NCBI GenBank assembly: GCA_963377175.1
Contig: CAUJNA010003287.1
Span: 589,519 to 653,518 of the forward strand
Direction: 5' to 3'
DNA: 64,000 nt
DNA from: Effrenium voratum
Taxonomy: Eukaryota; Sar; Dinophyceae; Suessiales; Symbiodiniaceae
Position 1 is the first letter of the stretch, and every line of letters starts with the position of its first letter. The notes beneath the pieces are model-generated. The model did not search any database. It saw only the letters and a program-made list of their open reading frames with translations, and was not told the DNA's origin. The position numbers and the translations under genes were made by a program. Of the stretch, positions 12,237 to 24,127 are shown piece after piece.

Positions 12237-12365
12237 GTGGTGCCGGGGCATCTCCGAGTAGTCGGGGCTGGTGCGTAGGAAGCTTCTCAGGGCCAGCCAG
12301 GAGACGAAGCACCCGAAGGCGCCGCTCAGCAGCCACAAGGACACGAAGAGCACAGACCCCAACTC
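12237..12365 (-). CDS. Membrane-protein gene, exon 3
   Basis: A 129-bp exon, exactly 43 codons, from AAACCTCAG to a GTGGCG donor. It encodes a clear membrane helix (GSVLFVSLWLLSGAFGCFVS) followed by WLALRSFLRTSPDYSEMPRH, a basic then polar stretch. It starts and ends in phase 0, matching both neighbours. The protein family is not recognised; a multi-pass transporter, channel or scaffold is possible. Confidence 0.6.
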
Positions 12366-12469
12366 CTGAGGTTTCGCTTCCCTTTGCTGGGGAAAAATAG
12401 AAAACAGATGCCCAGTAACTCCTGTCCCTCTCTCTCTCTCTCTCTCCCGATAGCTACATCTTCCCGGGG

Positions 12470-12571
12470 ATGTCCTTTGGCGCCGGAGGTGTCGCGCCCA
12501 GTCATGAGACAAATCTGAGATTCCCCTTAAAACCAACAGGGAAGAAACAAGCATTCTTGAGCAAATGGAAG
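12470..12571. mobile_element. Short TIR element, family A (left end degenerate)
   Basis: The right end GCAAATGGAAG and the core GATTCCCCTTAAAACCAACA match the other family A copies; the left end is hard to place. It lies in the intron between the exons at 12,237 and 13,200. Confidence 0.5.
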
Positions 12572-13199
12572 TTAGGGGTGGGTGGGTGAGCGGGTGGCTC
12601 TGAGCCAAGGGAACATGTCTTTGGGCCAGGTCCGAGGTTGGTTCAGGCTCCAAAAGCCTTTCTCTGGGGAGGGTTAGCTTTGTATTTCTTGGTATCATAG
12701 ATGCAGGACACACTATCTTGGAGTGGGCTTTGGTTGAGGGTTTTCTCTTGGCTGGGTTTCGGGCAGTTGGAAGTTGGGACTTGCACACCTCAAGAATGAA
12801 ACGTTTGCATACTTGGGTGCACTCTCTCTGGCAGAAAGTACTAGACCGTTAAGGACCCTGGACATGATTGTCGCAAGACTTCCATGTTTTGACTCAAGAC
12901 TTTCAGCTAGGAAAAGCTCCACTGAATCAGGTCACTGAATATCCCCACATCAAAAGTTGATGAATCTACCGGCGGTGTCCATTGAATCGAAACCGCCACT
13001 TTTGGAGGTTTCCTTGAAAGGGAACCGGAGGAACCCCCGCCAAACTGCCACTCAACCACCTTTTGCCTTCCCCTTTGGCAACCAAAACGAAAAAAGGAGG
13101 AACCCAATGACCCAACCCCTGCTCGATGGCTGTGGGTCAAAACCAATGGTACCATTTTGGGGTGCACCACCCGCTTTAGAACCGAAACCGGATCCTCAC

Positions 13200-13282
13200 C
13201 GAACCGAAGGCGGCCCAGTCCTTCTCCGCCGGCGAGCTGAGCCAAAAGAGCCCCAGCTCACGCAGCAGATGGGAGTGGCTGC
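13200..13282 (-). CDS. Membrane-protein gene, exon 2
   Basis: 83 bp from acceptor GACTAG to donor TTCG/GTGAGG, the best donor in this gene. It begins with two bases that complete the codon left by the exon at 15,549-15,630 and ends in phase 0. It encodes LLRELGLFWLSSPAEKDWAA. A competing plus-strand frame exists but lacks a donor. Confidence 0.6.
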
Positions 13283-14454
13283 CTAGTCGCTCGATCAAAC
13301 ATCGAATCGAATCGAATCGAAGCCGTCGGATTCGCCCAGGGAGGTGGTTAGCCACTGCTTTGGGAGTTTTGCAGCCCCTAGGCTCAAACCAACTTGGGGC
13401 TTGGAAATAACCCAGGCAACTCGTCAACTTGCGAACCTGGCCCGCGAACACTCAACTTGGTGGTTGCCATTTGCACAGGGAGAGTTGGGTGGTTTGTTTT
13501 TCCCCACTAGGAGAATCAGACCCAAGATTGGCGATGATGGTCAGGGAAATATAAAGACCCACACCAAATACCCACTTTTCAGGATCATGTCAACCCCAGA
13601 CTGAAGAACAAGGTATTTACCATGGACCCCTGCCAGACAGCCAAGGCGCCGTGGAAGAAGCTGCTAGAGAAGAGCACCCAGACCTGCAGATCTCAAAAAC
13701 CTATGTTTCTGCCCCTCGATGGCTGGTTTAGAGTTACCGCCTCAAAGTGGTGGACACTTGTTCTCCCCACCAAAATCAGGCCTTGAGGGCTGTGCACTGC
13801 GTCAGTCCGAATTCTTCACTGGATCACTCAATCGATAGCGACCGGGGGGAGTGCACAAAGGGCAGGGACATAATCAGCACGAGCTGATGACGCGCGCTTA
13901 CAGGAGTTCCTCGTTGAAGATCAATATGTAATTTATTGCAATGATCTATCCCCAGTAAAAGATTACCTAGCCATGGAAATTGATCTTGCAGGCACCCAGA
14001 TGCCTTCTAGTGGGAAGAAGGCTGCTTGCCTGAAGGGTACTCAGAGTTCACAAAACCCTCTTCTTGATGTCGGTGTTCCCAAAACCCACCACAGCCCTCA
14101 AAATTGATTGATAGCATTTTGGTTTCCCTCAAAACAAAGGATCATCTAATTTTTGGACACCGCCAACAGCTGCCACAATTCCCGAAAATGGCCGGGCCCA
14201 AAGTGTATCTGAAGGAACCCACACAATCCGGAAGCATGTTGAGAGGAAGCAAAACCTGTTGGGGTTGCTGCTGTTGGGTCTGGGGACCGCCAAGCTAAAT
14301 CATTCTTCAAACAACCTACTGACACTTTCTTGCTGGGGTCTCTAAACTCTGAAAGTCTAGAAGCTTGCAGGTGCAGCAGCCATCTGGGCAAGTTCATTGT
14401 GTAAAGAACCTGCTTTTCCCTTAAAGGGCCTGAGCCGTTGGGAGCTGGTGCATC

Positions 14455-14630
14455 ATTAGCATCGCCAGCATCACTAGCATCATTAGCATCATGGGCATTA
14501 GTAGCATCATTAGCATCATTACCATCAATAGCATCAATTGCATGATTGGCATTGTTAACATCATTAGCAAAGTTAGCATCATTAGCATAATTTGCATCAG
14601 TTAGCTTAGCATCGTTACCATCCGAGCAAC
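14455..14630. repeat. AGCATCATT nonamer minisatellite
   Basis: Degenerate 9-bp units AGCATCATT/AGCATCACT. On the minus strand it gives an Asn/Asp/Ala frame, an artefact. Confidence 0.85.
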
Positions 14631-15548
14631 ACTGTTGGCCAGTCAACCAAGTATCAGAGGAACAACGATTTCTCGCTGGCACACTCTTGGCCAAGAAACC
14701 CCGACCTCACTTCTTGGGAGTTGCTAAAAAACATTGTCGAAACGTGTTGTTTGCAAGAGATGGTCTTCCCAAACATCAAAGACCAAGACCAGAAACGTAG
14801 GGAACATCTTTGGCATGTTTTTGCAGGCAGGCTGAAAAAATGAACACAACCAAAACCACGGCATGATGCGGTGTTTGCTTTTGCTTCAGGAGCTCCGAAT
14901 CCTGTTTTGACTCCCAGAAAACTTCCAACTGTTCTGGAAGGGGCCAATTTCGGCTTAGGCCCAAGGCCGAGCCGCTTCCTAGAAAGGCTTGGCGAATTCG
15001 AACTCGCACTTTGACTTGCGTTGCGTAAACGTTTTGACTTAAATGTTAAACAGCGAATTCGGGCACTTGTTTGTTTCTGTAAGTCTTCAAAAGGCGGTGT
15101 TGCTGACGACATAAGTCCATGCAACATTGTAACGATGAGGGCTACACCTCTCCACCTCTGAAAGCTGGAGAAGAAGGGGCTCAGGGAAGCACTGTATGGT
15201 GTTTTTGGTTGATAACCGGGAACCCCAAAATGAGTGATTGCTTTCTTAAAGAACAACAGAACAAGGGCACCAAGCGGAAAACACATGACACGTATGGATG
15301 CCTCTGGCCTCTGAAAATCGTGGTCCCGTCTTGGGTTCGGTTTCCTCTTGGCTTCCTTTAGATACGAAAATAGAGTCCGAATCCCATTTTGATAAACCTT
15401 GCTATGGCCTCTCTGTGTATTTGCCCTTTGTGGTTTTGTGGCTTTGGGTTTCTCGCCGGAACCTTCCAATCGCCATCAATCGACCCTTTTGGGCGGTTTT
15501 GGGCGCCAAAAGGAACTTAAAAGGGGCGCCCCTGAGGTCAGGCCTTGC

Positions 15549-15630
15549 CCTGCAGCAGCTGATGCCCGGTGAAGTCGAAGGTCTCGCTGGTCCACTTTCG
15601 GCACCGCCCGAACACCTCCAGGCCGTGCAC
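15549..15630 (-). CDS. Membrane-protein gene, exon 1 seen (internal exon)
   Basis: 82 bp on the minus strand from acceptor GTTTGAG to a GC donor (CAGG before GCAAGG, close to the consensus of GC introns). It encodes LEVFGRCRKWTSETFDFTGH. It starts in phase 0, so at least one more exon lies upstream (higher coordinates); a weak hydrophobic candidate is near 16,905-17,020 on the minus strand. Function unknown. Confidence 0.5.
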
Positions 15631-16181
15631 CTCAAACCGAAGGGATCGCGCCAAAAAAGGAGCCACACACAGACACACACATGGCCTGTAGTGTCTGTTC
15701 GGGCGTCGTTCTGGAGGGTACCCTTTTTTGGGGAGATGTCAAAGGGAACCGCAAGAAACCATCGAAATTGGGGGGCGGGGAGTTCTTGGTTCCTTGTGTG
15801 GCTATGAATTTTCCCTATGGTTGGTGGACAATGGTGGGCATGAATCCCCACGAAACTCCGAGGTCCACCAAAGGATCCCCAATCAAAATTCATAGCCCTG
15901 TGAGGCTTGAGGGAACGTCCAAAGATTGGCCCAACCACTAAAGCAAGTCCGACTCAAGTGCCATGGTTTGCCAAGAACCGTTTTAAAGAGCTACTTTCGA
16001 AACGGGCAAATCCTGTCCATGGCTCTCCAAATTGGATGTTCATAGGCCTAGGCCTTGAAAAACCCGTGGCTCACTTGGACTCTAACTCAACGAACATCCG
16101 ATGTGAATCCCTCCATCCGATGTGAAGGGACCTTTGCAGCCCTTTGAAGCTCGGGAATCCATGGCGGATTCCAGGTGTATG

Positions 16182-16303
16182 CGTCAACGTACGGACAAAA
16201 TCCGATTCGCACCTGGGATGGACAGAACCCTGTAAATATATACTGGGATAAACCAACTACCAACTGGTGCGAATTGGATGTCGTCCATCCACAGTAGGAT
16301 TTG
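16182..16303. mobile_element. Short TIR element, family B (diverged)
   Basis: The left part has GGACAAAATCCGATTCGCAC and the right part GGTGCGAATTGGATGTCGTC followed by CATCCACAGTAGG, which are inverse to each other. Same ends as the clearer copy at 60,336-60,467. Confidence 0.55.
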
Positions 16304-16767
16304 GGCTCAAAAAAATGGTTGTGTGTTGGGTTTCGAGGGTACCCAAACACGCCTGCCAAATCATTTGGCACGGTATTGCTTCTGGAGTTGGCAGTTCAGA
16401 TTCCTTCTGCGTGAAGGGATCTGGGTTGCTCATCTCCCCTCAGCAAAAGGCCTAACCTTGTGTGTGGGCGATTCGGTCACACCAGCCATGAATGGGTATG
16501 AATTACACTGGGGACCCCTTGTGCATGATTTGCAAGGAGATTGTGTCCACAATGTTCGAGGGAGTGCCCCGTTGCAACTCATAGCCGCCTGTTTGGAGTT
16601 GGTGCTTTTGCCATGGTTTGCTCAAAGAGAAACCAAATAAGGGGAACCTCCCCCCATTCAGCAAACAGCCCCCAAACCTTTGTCCAACTCACATATTCAG
16701 GGTGCGCGCCGCTTAAGAGTTGCTTCTACTTCGATGCTCAAGATTTCGGGGCTCCGACTTGAGTCAT

Positions 16768-16825
16768 CCATTTGCTTCAGCCCCCTGCAGAAATAAATAA
16801 ATAAATCAGTCCAGTAGTGGGACGA
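16768..16825. mobile_element. Truncated family A element
   Basis: CCATTTGCTTCAGCCCCCTG plus a later CCAGTAGTGG match the left half of family A; the right half is missing. A short (AAAT)n run is inserted. Confidence 0.4.
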
Positions 16826-17644
16826 GGGCAGCAACTCTGCACAAGTGCGATTCACAAACGGGCTGGCTGCCTTGTCAAGTCTCCGAACCCGCGGGCTATG
16901 AACCATTTCTCGGGCCCAGGGCAACTTTCCACCCGCTCTCCAAAACCCCCCGGAAATGGGAGCTCGAAAGGCCCACTCGAGCCGCGAGAACCATGGAGGA
17001 AGCCAAGAAGAGGCTGCCGTATGGCCACATATCGGGCGAAAAGGGCTAGGCTGGATGTGTTGTTGGGGGGAGTCATAGGTCTGGATGACTCCACAAGGCG
17101 TGTCAGCTCTCGTGGTCCAATCCTTGTGTTCGGTCTTCTCAAATTGGGGGGGCAATCCCCAAATGTGTGGACAGCGGCTTTTGTTGTCCCTTGAAGCCAA
17201 CGAAAAAAAGGGTCCTTATGTTTGACACAGGCAGTCTAGGTGAGTCTTTAAGAATCCAACACCTTGTCACAGTGCAGTGGATTCAGATCATGGATTCCGA
17301 TTGTCTCCCACCCAAGTCAAAAAGACTTGGATCCACAGTATTGATGCCTATAGGCTCGATCTTGATGCAAGCGGCGTGGCAAAATCGAGTCAAACCCATC
17401 GCAGGAACTTTGGCAAAGGCCTGGAAACACACTTGGGTGTCGATTTTTAGGGAGCCCCCCCCCAAAAAAAAAACCAAAAACATGTGGTGTTCCTTTTGGC
17501 TTCCCTCTACAGCCACAAAAGGGGAGTTCTCGAAAAAAGACAGACCCACATTCTTCCTCTTCTCAACAAGAAGCTTGAAGCGCCAAACTACGAGCCGAGC
17601 AACTTGTGACATGTGGTTTTCCCATAGCTCCCATCCCCAATTGC

Positions 17645-17715
17645 TGGTTTTGATAGGTGGTTTACAGGGCAAAGAGTGGTTTCCCATATAACTTCTACAA
17701 GAACCAGGGGTTCAA
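17645..17715 (+). repeat. tRNA-like (SINE-like) repeat
   Basis: An A-box-like TGATAGGTGGTTTACAGG is followed about 45 bp later by a B-box match GGTTCAATCCCC. No cloverleaf tRNA can be folded by eye, so this is a pseudo-tRNA or SINE head rather than a tRNA gene. Confidence 0.35.
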
Positions 17716-18590
17716 TCCCCCAAACCGATCCAAACCACCAAAGGGCGACTCGAATTCTGCGCTTGCCTGGCGGTTTCGGGACCCAAAGGCCGCCTAAACC
17801 TAAGTCCATCAAAGATTCCTGCTGCTATCATATAAAACCTGAAATACGGGATCTTCTGTGTGAAAAAAAAGGACCTTTATCATGGTGCGCTCGTTGTACC
17901 CCAAATCGGTGAGCTTGCTATGAAAACAGGCAGAAAGATCATCCAAAGCGGCAACCATTTCCCTAAGAGAAACCCATCAAAATCAAGTTCTAACCCCAGC
18001 CTCGGTGTCCATTCAGCTCTGAAAACACAAAAAAACAAGGGACACCAACGCTAAGAAAACACTCCCTTTTGGGAAGAGGGTGGTTGGAATGTCACGAAAA
18101 CACCATCTTCTGCAGTTTCAAAATGCATCTGCCTGGTTGATCCCTTAGCTTGAGAAGATTGCAGGACCTCATGGCACGTCTCAAAAGAGGAAATCGGGAT
18201 TCAACATGGATTTCGACTTTCCTTTTGGGTTTCCCCCGTGAAACCAACCCGAAACGGGCACCAACTCCGAAAGAAGGAAAAACGGAAAAACGCCAAGCCA
18301 CGGTCTTGAGCTGTCGTTTAGGGACCCCAAAACGGGCCCCGTCATGAACCCTGATGTCCGATCATTTAAAGGCTTGGAGATGAAGGAAACCATGTGGACG
18401 CGTGTGTTGTTTTTGAGGCTCAAGCTACCCTTTTCACCTGGCCCTTAGCGAAACCAAAAGGAACACCGAAATCCATAAGGCCTCAAATCCCGAATTGGAT
18501 GGGGGCTTGTCGAAATGGACAGCGGCATATAGTTTTTATACTGCCATATGGATATGTGTTGGGTTGGAGAGGGTTGTCACACAGCCCCAG

Positions 18591-18673
18591 GTGTGCAAGT
18601 TGGGCGCTGGCAGGAAGACCTGTCTAAGTTCCAACAGGAAGGTCGCTTCGACTTTTTCACTTCGCCCTGGAGG
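18591..18673 (+). CDS. Plus-strand gene, exon candidate 1
   Basis: 83 bp from acceptor AGCCCCAG to a GTGCAG donor after CCCTGGAGG. It encodes VGRWQEDLSKFQQEGRFDFF followed by TSPWR, a composition typical of real protein. The minus strand is poor. The family is not recognised. It ends in phase 0. Confidence 0.45.
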
Positions 18674-19084
18674 GTGCAGTACCCCCTTTTGTTTGGTCGA
18701 ATCGGGATCGCCGACTCAGGTGCTGGCGAACGGCACATCTGTGCACTTCTCCATCCCACATTTAATGATTCCATGTTATTGTGTAAAGTATTGAAATACG
18801 GGATGACATTATGCTTAATGATTCCACGTCATGATTCAATAAGTATGCACCCCAATTGTCCCGATCCATGTTCAGGGCTGCGTGAGCCGCCCTCGCCCGG
18901 GACGGGTCGGCACAGCCGGCAAGTAAGCGCACGCGGCTTCAGGAAATGCGGTTGAACCCGAGCCGTTAAGGGCTTAACTAATTGGGACGGGGGTGTGGGG
19001 ATGTTGGTACTTTAAAGCTGGATATTTATGTATACATATATATATATATGCATGTATTTGTCAGCTTCCCTCCAGTTGGTGTTT

Positions 19085-19165
19085 TGGATTGGTGGTTTGG
19101 TGGTTAAGGACAGTGTCTCATTTCAGGGGTTCAAATCCAAAAAAATCGGGGATACCTGATTATAG
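19085..19165 (+). repeat. tRNA-like (SINE-like) repeat
   Basis: The A-box-like TTTGGTGGTTAAGG (about 19,097-19,110) and a good B box GGTTCAAATCC (19,128-19,138) are spaced as in a tRNA-derived promoter. The same A-box block with flanking GGATT recurs at 59,860. Confidence 0.45.
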
Positions 19166-19299
19166 TCATGCTTCAATGAGCAGTTCTTGAGCCTCTTACC
19201 TTAGCAGTTTTTTCTTTTCCTGTTGATGGTTCGCCTCCATGATTGTCGGAGAAAGGGCAAAAGAGTACAAGAATTGTCAGAATCGGCATCAATATGTTG

Positions 19300-19390
19300 C
19301 CTAAAAAGGTGGCCCTTGGCCGAACAACAGGAAATCTTCAGAGTCGACCCTTCGAGAGAGTGTTGAGAGCAAATGGGTTCTACGTCCCCA
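19300..19390 (+). other. Exon-like segment, plus strand
   Basis: An open stretch with VALGRTTGNLQSRPFERVL follows an AAAAAG acceptor. Composition is protein-like and the position is between exon candidates 1 and 2, but the donor cannot be fixed. It could supply the missing phase between those exons. Confidence 0.25.
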
Positions 19391-19402
19391 TGACCCTTAC
19401 TT

Positions 19403-19535
19403 TGGATGGAGGAAATCCAGTTCGCATCATCTAAGAAACCCTAGAATGATGATTCCCCTCTAAATACCAACAAACAATGGTGTCCCATGGGTTCTGAAGT
19501 GGTGCGAATCGGATTTCGAACATCCACAGTATCAA
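19403..19535. mobile_element. Short TIR element, family B
   Basis: Left end TTTGGATGGAGGAAATCCAG plus TTCGCATCATCTAAGAAACC; right end GTGGTGCGAATCGGATTTCG then AACATCCACAGTA. These are imperfect inverses. The interior AACCCTAGAATGAT and ATACCAACA are shared with the copy at 60,336. Confidence 0.65.
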
Positions 19536-19945
19536 AAGTCTGAGAACCCCTGCCCACTACCCATGTCCTACCGAACCCACCCACCCCCAGTGGAACTTGC
19601 TTTTGAAGAGTCCCTTTAAATGGAGATGTCAACACTCCGCCTCTATCTTCGAAAAGCCTGTCCAAAAACCCACATGGATCAGTGGAGAGGGAAGCAACCC
19701 TGACGTATGTGTCAAAATAGGGACCCTTGAAATGGAGGGCCCACTTTGGCTTCCCTGAATCACCCCAACAAGTGCTACAAGATCCCCAACAACCTACCCT
19801 CCAGTCAATCCTTTCCAAATGATCCGAGTGGGAGATTCCATCGGGTCAACCGCGTGACTGGTGGACTTTTTGCCATGAATCTTGGCCCTTGGCTTAGAGA
19901 AGCTCAACCTGCATTCTCCGCATTGGTGACAGGACGGACAGCTAG

Positions 19946-20079
19946 GAGCCAACAACGGGCAAGCCTTTCTCGACACAAAAAAGTGGAGCGAGGCCTTTTC
20001 CCTCTTTCCAACAATGGAAGTGGACAGCTTTCGGCAGTCACCCTTAGTCAAGCGCTGGACCAAGCAGGCCCTGAATATT
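19946..20079 (+). CDS. Plus-strand gene, exon candidate 2
   Basis: 134 bp (2 nt plus 44 codons) from acceptor ACAGCTAG to a GC donor, ATT before GCAAGC. It encodes FLDTKKWSEAFSLFPTMEVD followed by SFRQSPLVKRWTKQALNI, rich in charged and aromatic residues. The reverse strand reads as low-quality protein. It ends in phase 0, compatible with the exon at 24,040. Function unknown. Confidence 0.5.
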
Positions 20080-22059
20080 GCAAGCAAACCAATCAGCAGC
20101 AGCAAAACCATTGTGAATTGTGGTTTTAAAAAAAAAATGGGGGGAAACCCTCCGATTCTCCAATCAAAGGTTGGATTGAGGGTCGGAAACTCGCTTCTCG
20201 TCCCCCGCTCCGGGATGGGATCTTGGACCATGTTGAGCCCCAAGCGAGCCATGTTTTGGATGAACCTTAAGAGGAGCTACCATTCAGGGGTCATGGGCTG
20301 ATCCTTGGTTGACGTTGGAAGGGGAGCCTTGTATTTGTTTGCAGTTAAGTGGGGATTTCTCACTAAACCACAATAAGCAAAAATGCAAAATGTTTCCCAA
20401 CAACAACCATGGAACCTACAATTGTATTTTGCTGTTCTGTGTCATCCATGTGGTGGGGGAAGCGCAAAATGAACCAAAGGCAAATGAATGGGTTCTGTCG
20501 ACCAAGCCTGGGTTGATGAATCAGGCAGGAGGTTGACTAATCCAGGGTCAACAGTACAAAATTGTTGGGTGGATGACCATCTCTACTTATGGGCTGGACA
20601 TGACCCCCTACTGACAGCCAATAAATAGCCACACTGGTTGATCAGTCGGCCTCCAAACTGAGAAGGGTTCCGGACCGGTTGTTGGTGGAACCTCCCCGCG
20701 TTTACTCCGCCAGGGTTGTTCATCCATGGTCAACCATACCTAGGCCAAATGTCTCTCAAGATTGACAGTAAACGACAGCAGTTTCCTCCTGGTGTCCCGT
20801 TCAAACCATGAAAAAAGTGGCTGCAACACCATTTTGAGACATCCCGATTCTCACTTGGGGTGCTCTTCTGCCCAAGCATTACGTCTGACTGAAAATCTTG
20901 CAAGACAATCTCTGTCAGGTTCCATGCGAGGGGGTGGAAGTTAAGATGGCTTTCAACCCCCAAACCACTGCGACCTCGAAAGAGGGCGCGTACCCTTCAT
21001 ACGTTTACACCATAAATACAGCATGTTCCCCCGGTTCATCTGCTTAGTGGGCCATGGATTCCTCTTCCAAAGGGGCCATGGTCAAAAACAATGCATGACT
21101 GGCTTGTTTCCAGGTTGATTCCTTTGTCTTGTTAACAAGTGAGGGGTACCCAAAAGATGTTCCTTTTGGGATCCATGTAAAACCACAAAGGGTACCTTCA
21201 ACCCTCCAAAACAAGAGCCATGTGTTTTCTCCGCCCCAAAAGTCGAGACCCACAACTTCCTGTTGTGCGTCGCATTTGACACACACCCTCTACCCACCGC
21301 AGATATAGGGCATACTCCCCTTGGCATGAAACCCAAGAAAAACACTTATTTGTAGAGGAAACTCCTTTGAGCAATTTGGGGGACCCCATTTGGGGCTCCA
21401 TCTGTTAATTGGTAGGGGAGTGCATCAGGGGCAGGAAACCATTGCGGCATACGAACAAAACACCAGGGCCTTGTCCCCCAATTCTTTTCAAAAAGGACGT
21501 CATATGTCTTTCTGGCATATGTCTTTATTTATCATGTCTTTTTTGTGTTTATTTCTACAGGGATCTGAGTGCCTAGACTTCAAGGCATGAACCTACGAAG
21601 CCTGGGGCTCTATGTACCTCTCCGGAGAAACGCGAAATCGGTCGAGCCTTTGCTCACGTCACTGTTTGACCCTTTGGACAGAATCCGGCGGTCTCCGTCA
21701 AAGGGGAAAGCGCAAATGGCCGCAATGTCCTTTTGGCACAAACCCAAATCGGCCCCCTCTAAAAAGACACAACTGGGTGCCAGGCGAGAACTTCCCAGGA
21801 ACCCTTGCCTGATTTCATGGTCAAGGAAATTTGATGTTGACCCTGATTGAGACTTTCAGGCAGTGCCTGTGGAAGGGTTCGTTTCTTCCACAAATGAGTA
21901 GGACTACCCATCATGGAATTCAATTCCAACACCTGATTTGTAAACCACCCATTTGTTCGGGGGGCCCTGTTTGGCGGGGGGAGACGTTCAAAAGCGATGG
22001 TTGTCTGCCGATGCTTGGATTTGGATACATTTGGCCAAATCAAATTATAGATTTTTTGT

Positions 22060-22350
22060 GTTTTCTCTTTTGTTCTCTCTCTCTGTCTCTTTTCTCTTCC
22101 TCGTCCTCTTTCTCTTTCTTTTTTCTCCTTCCTTCTTTATGTTCTTCTTTCTCGGCCTCTTTTTCTTTCTCTTTCTCTTTCTCTTCTCTCTCTTTCCTTT
22201 TCCCTTTCTCTTTCGCTGCTTTCTCTTTCTCTTTCTCTGCTTTCTCTTTCTCTTTCTCTGCTTTCTCTTTCTCTTTCTCTGCTTTCTCTTTCTCGTTCTC
22301 TTTCACTTTCTCCTTCTCCTTCTCTTCTTCTTCCTTTTGTCTTTCGTTTG
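22060..22350. repeat. Polypyrimidine (TTTCTC)n tract
   Basis: About 290 bp almost purely C/T on the plus strand, built from TTTCTC hexamers with CTGC interruptions. The Arg/Glu/Lys (minus) and Ser/Phe (plus) frames through it are artefacts. Confidence 0.95.
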
Positions 22351-22409
22351 ATCTTCTCTTTCCTGCCTGTCTGTCTGCCGGGCATATGCTTCGCATAGAT
22401 TTTCCTCTG

Positions 22410-22494
22410 TATCTATCTATGTTCCCAACCTCTTCTTCCTTTTATCTATTTAGTCTCCACCTACCTATGTATCTATGTATCTGTCTATCTACCC

Positions 22495-22550
<56 letters not shown>

Positions 22551-22555
22551 GGGAA
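22410..22555. repeat. (CTAT)n microsatellite
   Basis: Perfect CTAT units at about 22,495-22,550, degenerate on the left side. Confidence 0.95.
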
Positions 22556-22623
22556 ACTATCTATACCTTGCTATCTATCTATCTGTCCGTCTGTTTACTT
22601 ATCTGACTGTCTAGCTCCCGAAA

Positions 22624-22660
<37 letters not shown>

Positions 22661-22669
22661 GCCTGCCTA

Positions 22670-22736
<67 letters not shown>

Positions 22737-22738
22737 TA
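22624..22738. repeat. (CTGT)n/(CTGC)n microsatellite
   Basis: CTGT units, then CTGC, then CTGT again. It lies directly after the CTAT array, so three tetramers differing by one base follow each other. Confidence 0.95.
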
Positions 22739-22869
22739 TCTAGATGCAACTATCTATCTATCTCACAATGCATCTATTTAGTAGCTTTCTTGCATTTACT
22801 TGTCTACTGTGCTCCGAGAGTGCTTAGCCGGCCACGAAATATGTTCCTGACCCTGCGAAGGCGATGCGC

Positions 22870-23140
22870 CTGCCTTCGAGACACCGTGGCAGGCGGGTCA
22901 TTTTCCCAAAGTCAGGCAGATGTCTATGCACTCTGGCAAGGTCAGGTGCAGACTTCGTGGCAGGCACAGCACTTTCGCAAGGTCATCCAATTACAGAAAT
23001 CGTGGCAGGCGGGACACTTTCCCAAAGTCAGGCAGAATTCTTACACTCTCGCAAGGTCAGGCGCAGATTTCATGGCAGGCGCAGCACTCTCGCAAGGCCA
23101 GGTGCAGACTTCGTGGCTGGCGCAGCACTCTTGCAAGGCG
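22870..23140. repeat. About 40-bp GTGGCAGGCG minisatellite
   Basis: Units begin GTGGCAGGCG and continue CAGCACTCTCGCAAGGTCAG; they alternate with a variant carrying ACTTTCCCAAAGTCAGGCAG. About six units. Several frames are open (e.g. FMAGAALSQGQVQTSW), but no splice context supports coding. Confidence 0.8.
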
Positions 23141-24039
23141 TGGCGCTGCAACCTGCCCTCCGAAACCTACACCTCGAACTGCCAAAGCGGCACGAACTCT
23201 GATCACAAGTCCAACACAGCGCCACGCAATCTCAGGTTGCCTTCTACGCTAATGGACGGCCCGTCTGCAGAGGGTGGCTCTTTTTCTCGGCTTCTATTCC
23301 CCTGCCACACGCTCACGCATGCTTTCGCACATGCGTTCATTCCTTCCGCTGATCTGTGCGCAGAGCTTGTCTGTAACGCGGCGGAAGTGCTTCCTTTAGC
23401 TAGGACTCTGATGGATCAGGCGCCCGCTTCAAATCTCCCAAAATTCCGGGTCCCATGACAGGGTCCGACTGCAAAAAGCAACACTTGCTAAGGGAAATCG
23501 AGGGAAAACCAAAAGGACCACAGGTCTGTCCAGCAACGCGCTCCCCTTCTCCAAGAAACCGCCCGTACCATCCAAAATGTCTTCTTAAAACATCACCCCC
23601 TCAGGGTGCGAGCGGTCAACGTACGGCGCTCTTCGAGCCAACTTTGGTGAACTCCTTGCATTCATCCCCGGGTCAAAATCAGCTATGACTTCTTTGGATA
23701 TGTTCACGGGCTTCCCATCACAAGGGGTAATCCAAAGCCTAGTGAGCCTCAGCCAAAAACAAGAACCAGGGTTCAAACTCATTTCCAAAGCACCCGCCAA
23801 GGCTACCTGAGAACGCACAAACAGACTCAGCACGCTGGTCAGGTGTAGAAACAGAAGTGGTAGTTGGGGGGTCGCCCCGCAAGGACTGGCACAAGGAAGG
23901 TTGCCCCAAATTCTGCTTCTGCTGGGAGCCCCGCCCCCGCAAACCAAAAAACAAGTTCGTCTTTGGTTTTCCCTTGAACACAACACCAAGGGTACGCCCA
24001 CAAAAGACAATGGAGTGCAACGCTGTGGCTCCGCCGCAG

Positions 24040-24127
24040 GACAGTCCCGCCAGAGTGCTTAAAATTGAAGCGGAGTGGGTTAATTTCGACGAGGCCCTGT
24101 CCCGAATCCCCAAATGGACAGCCACAG
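24040..24127 (+). CDS. Plus-strand gene, exon candidate 3
   Basis: 88 bp from acceptor GCCGCAG to donor GCCACAG/GTGTTT. It encodes RVLKIEAEWVNFDEALSRIP followed by KWTAT. It starts in phase 0, compatible with exon candidate 2. Function unknown; whether the three plus-strand exons belong to one gene is inference from strand, order and phase. Confidence 0.5.

Larger units (their letters stand above)
20080..24039. other. Intron/intergenic DNA with simple repeats
   Basis: Apart from the listed CT-, CTAT- and CTGT-type arrays and the 40-bp minisatellite, I see only scattered copies of the dispersed core (21,150 and 23,495). No convincing exon. Confidence 0.5.

Noticed and set aside
13180..13270. 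Plus-strand exon reading ILTEPKAAQSFSAGELSQK
   Set aside because: The overlapping minus-strand exon has a better acceptor and donor and fits the phases of its neighbours on both sides.
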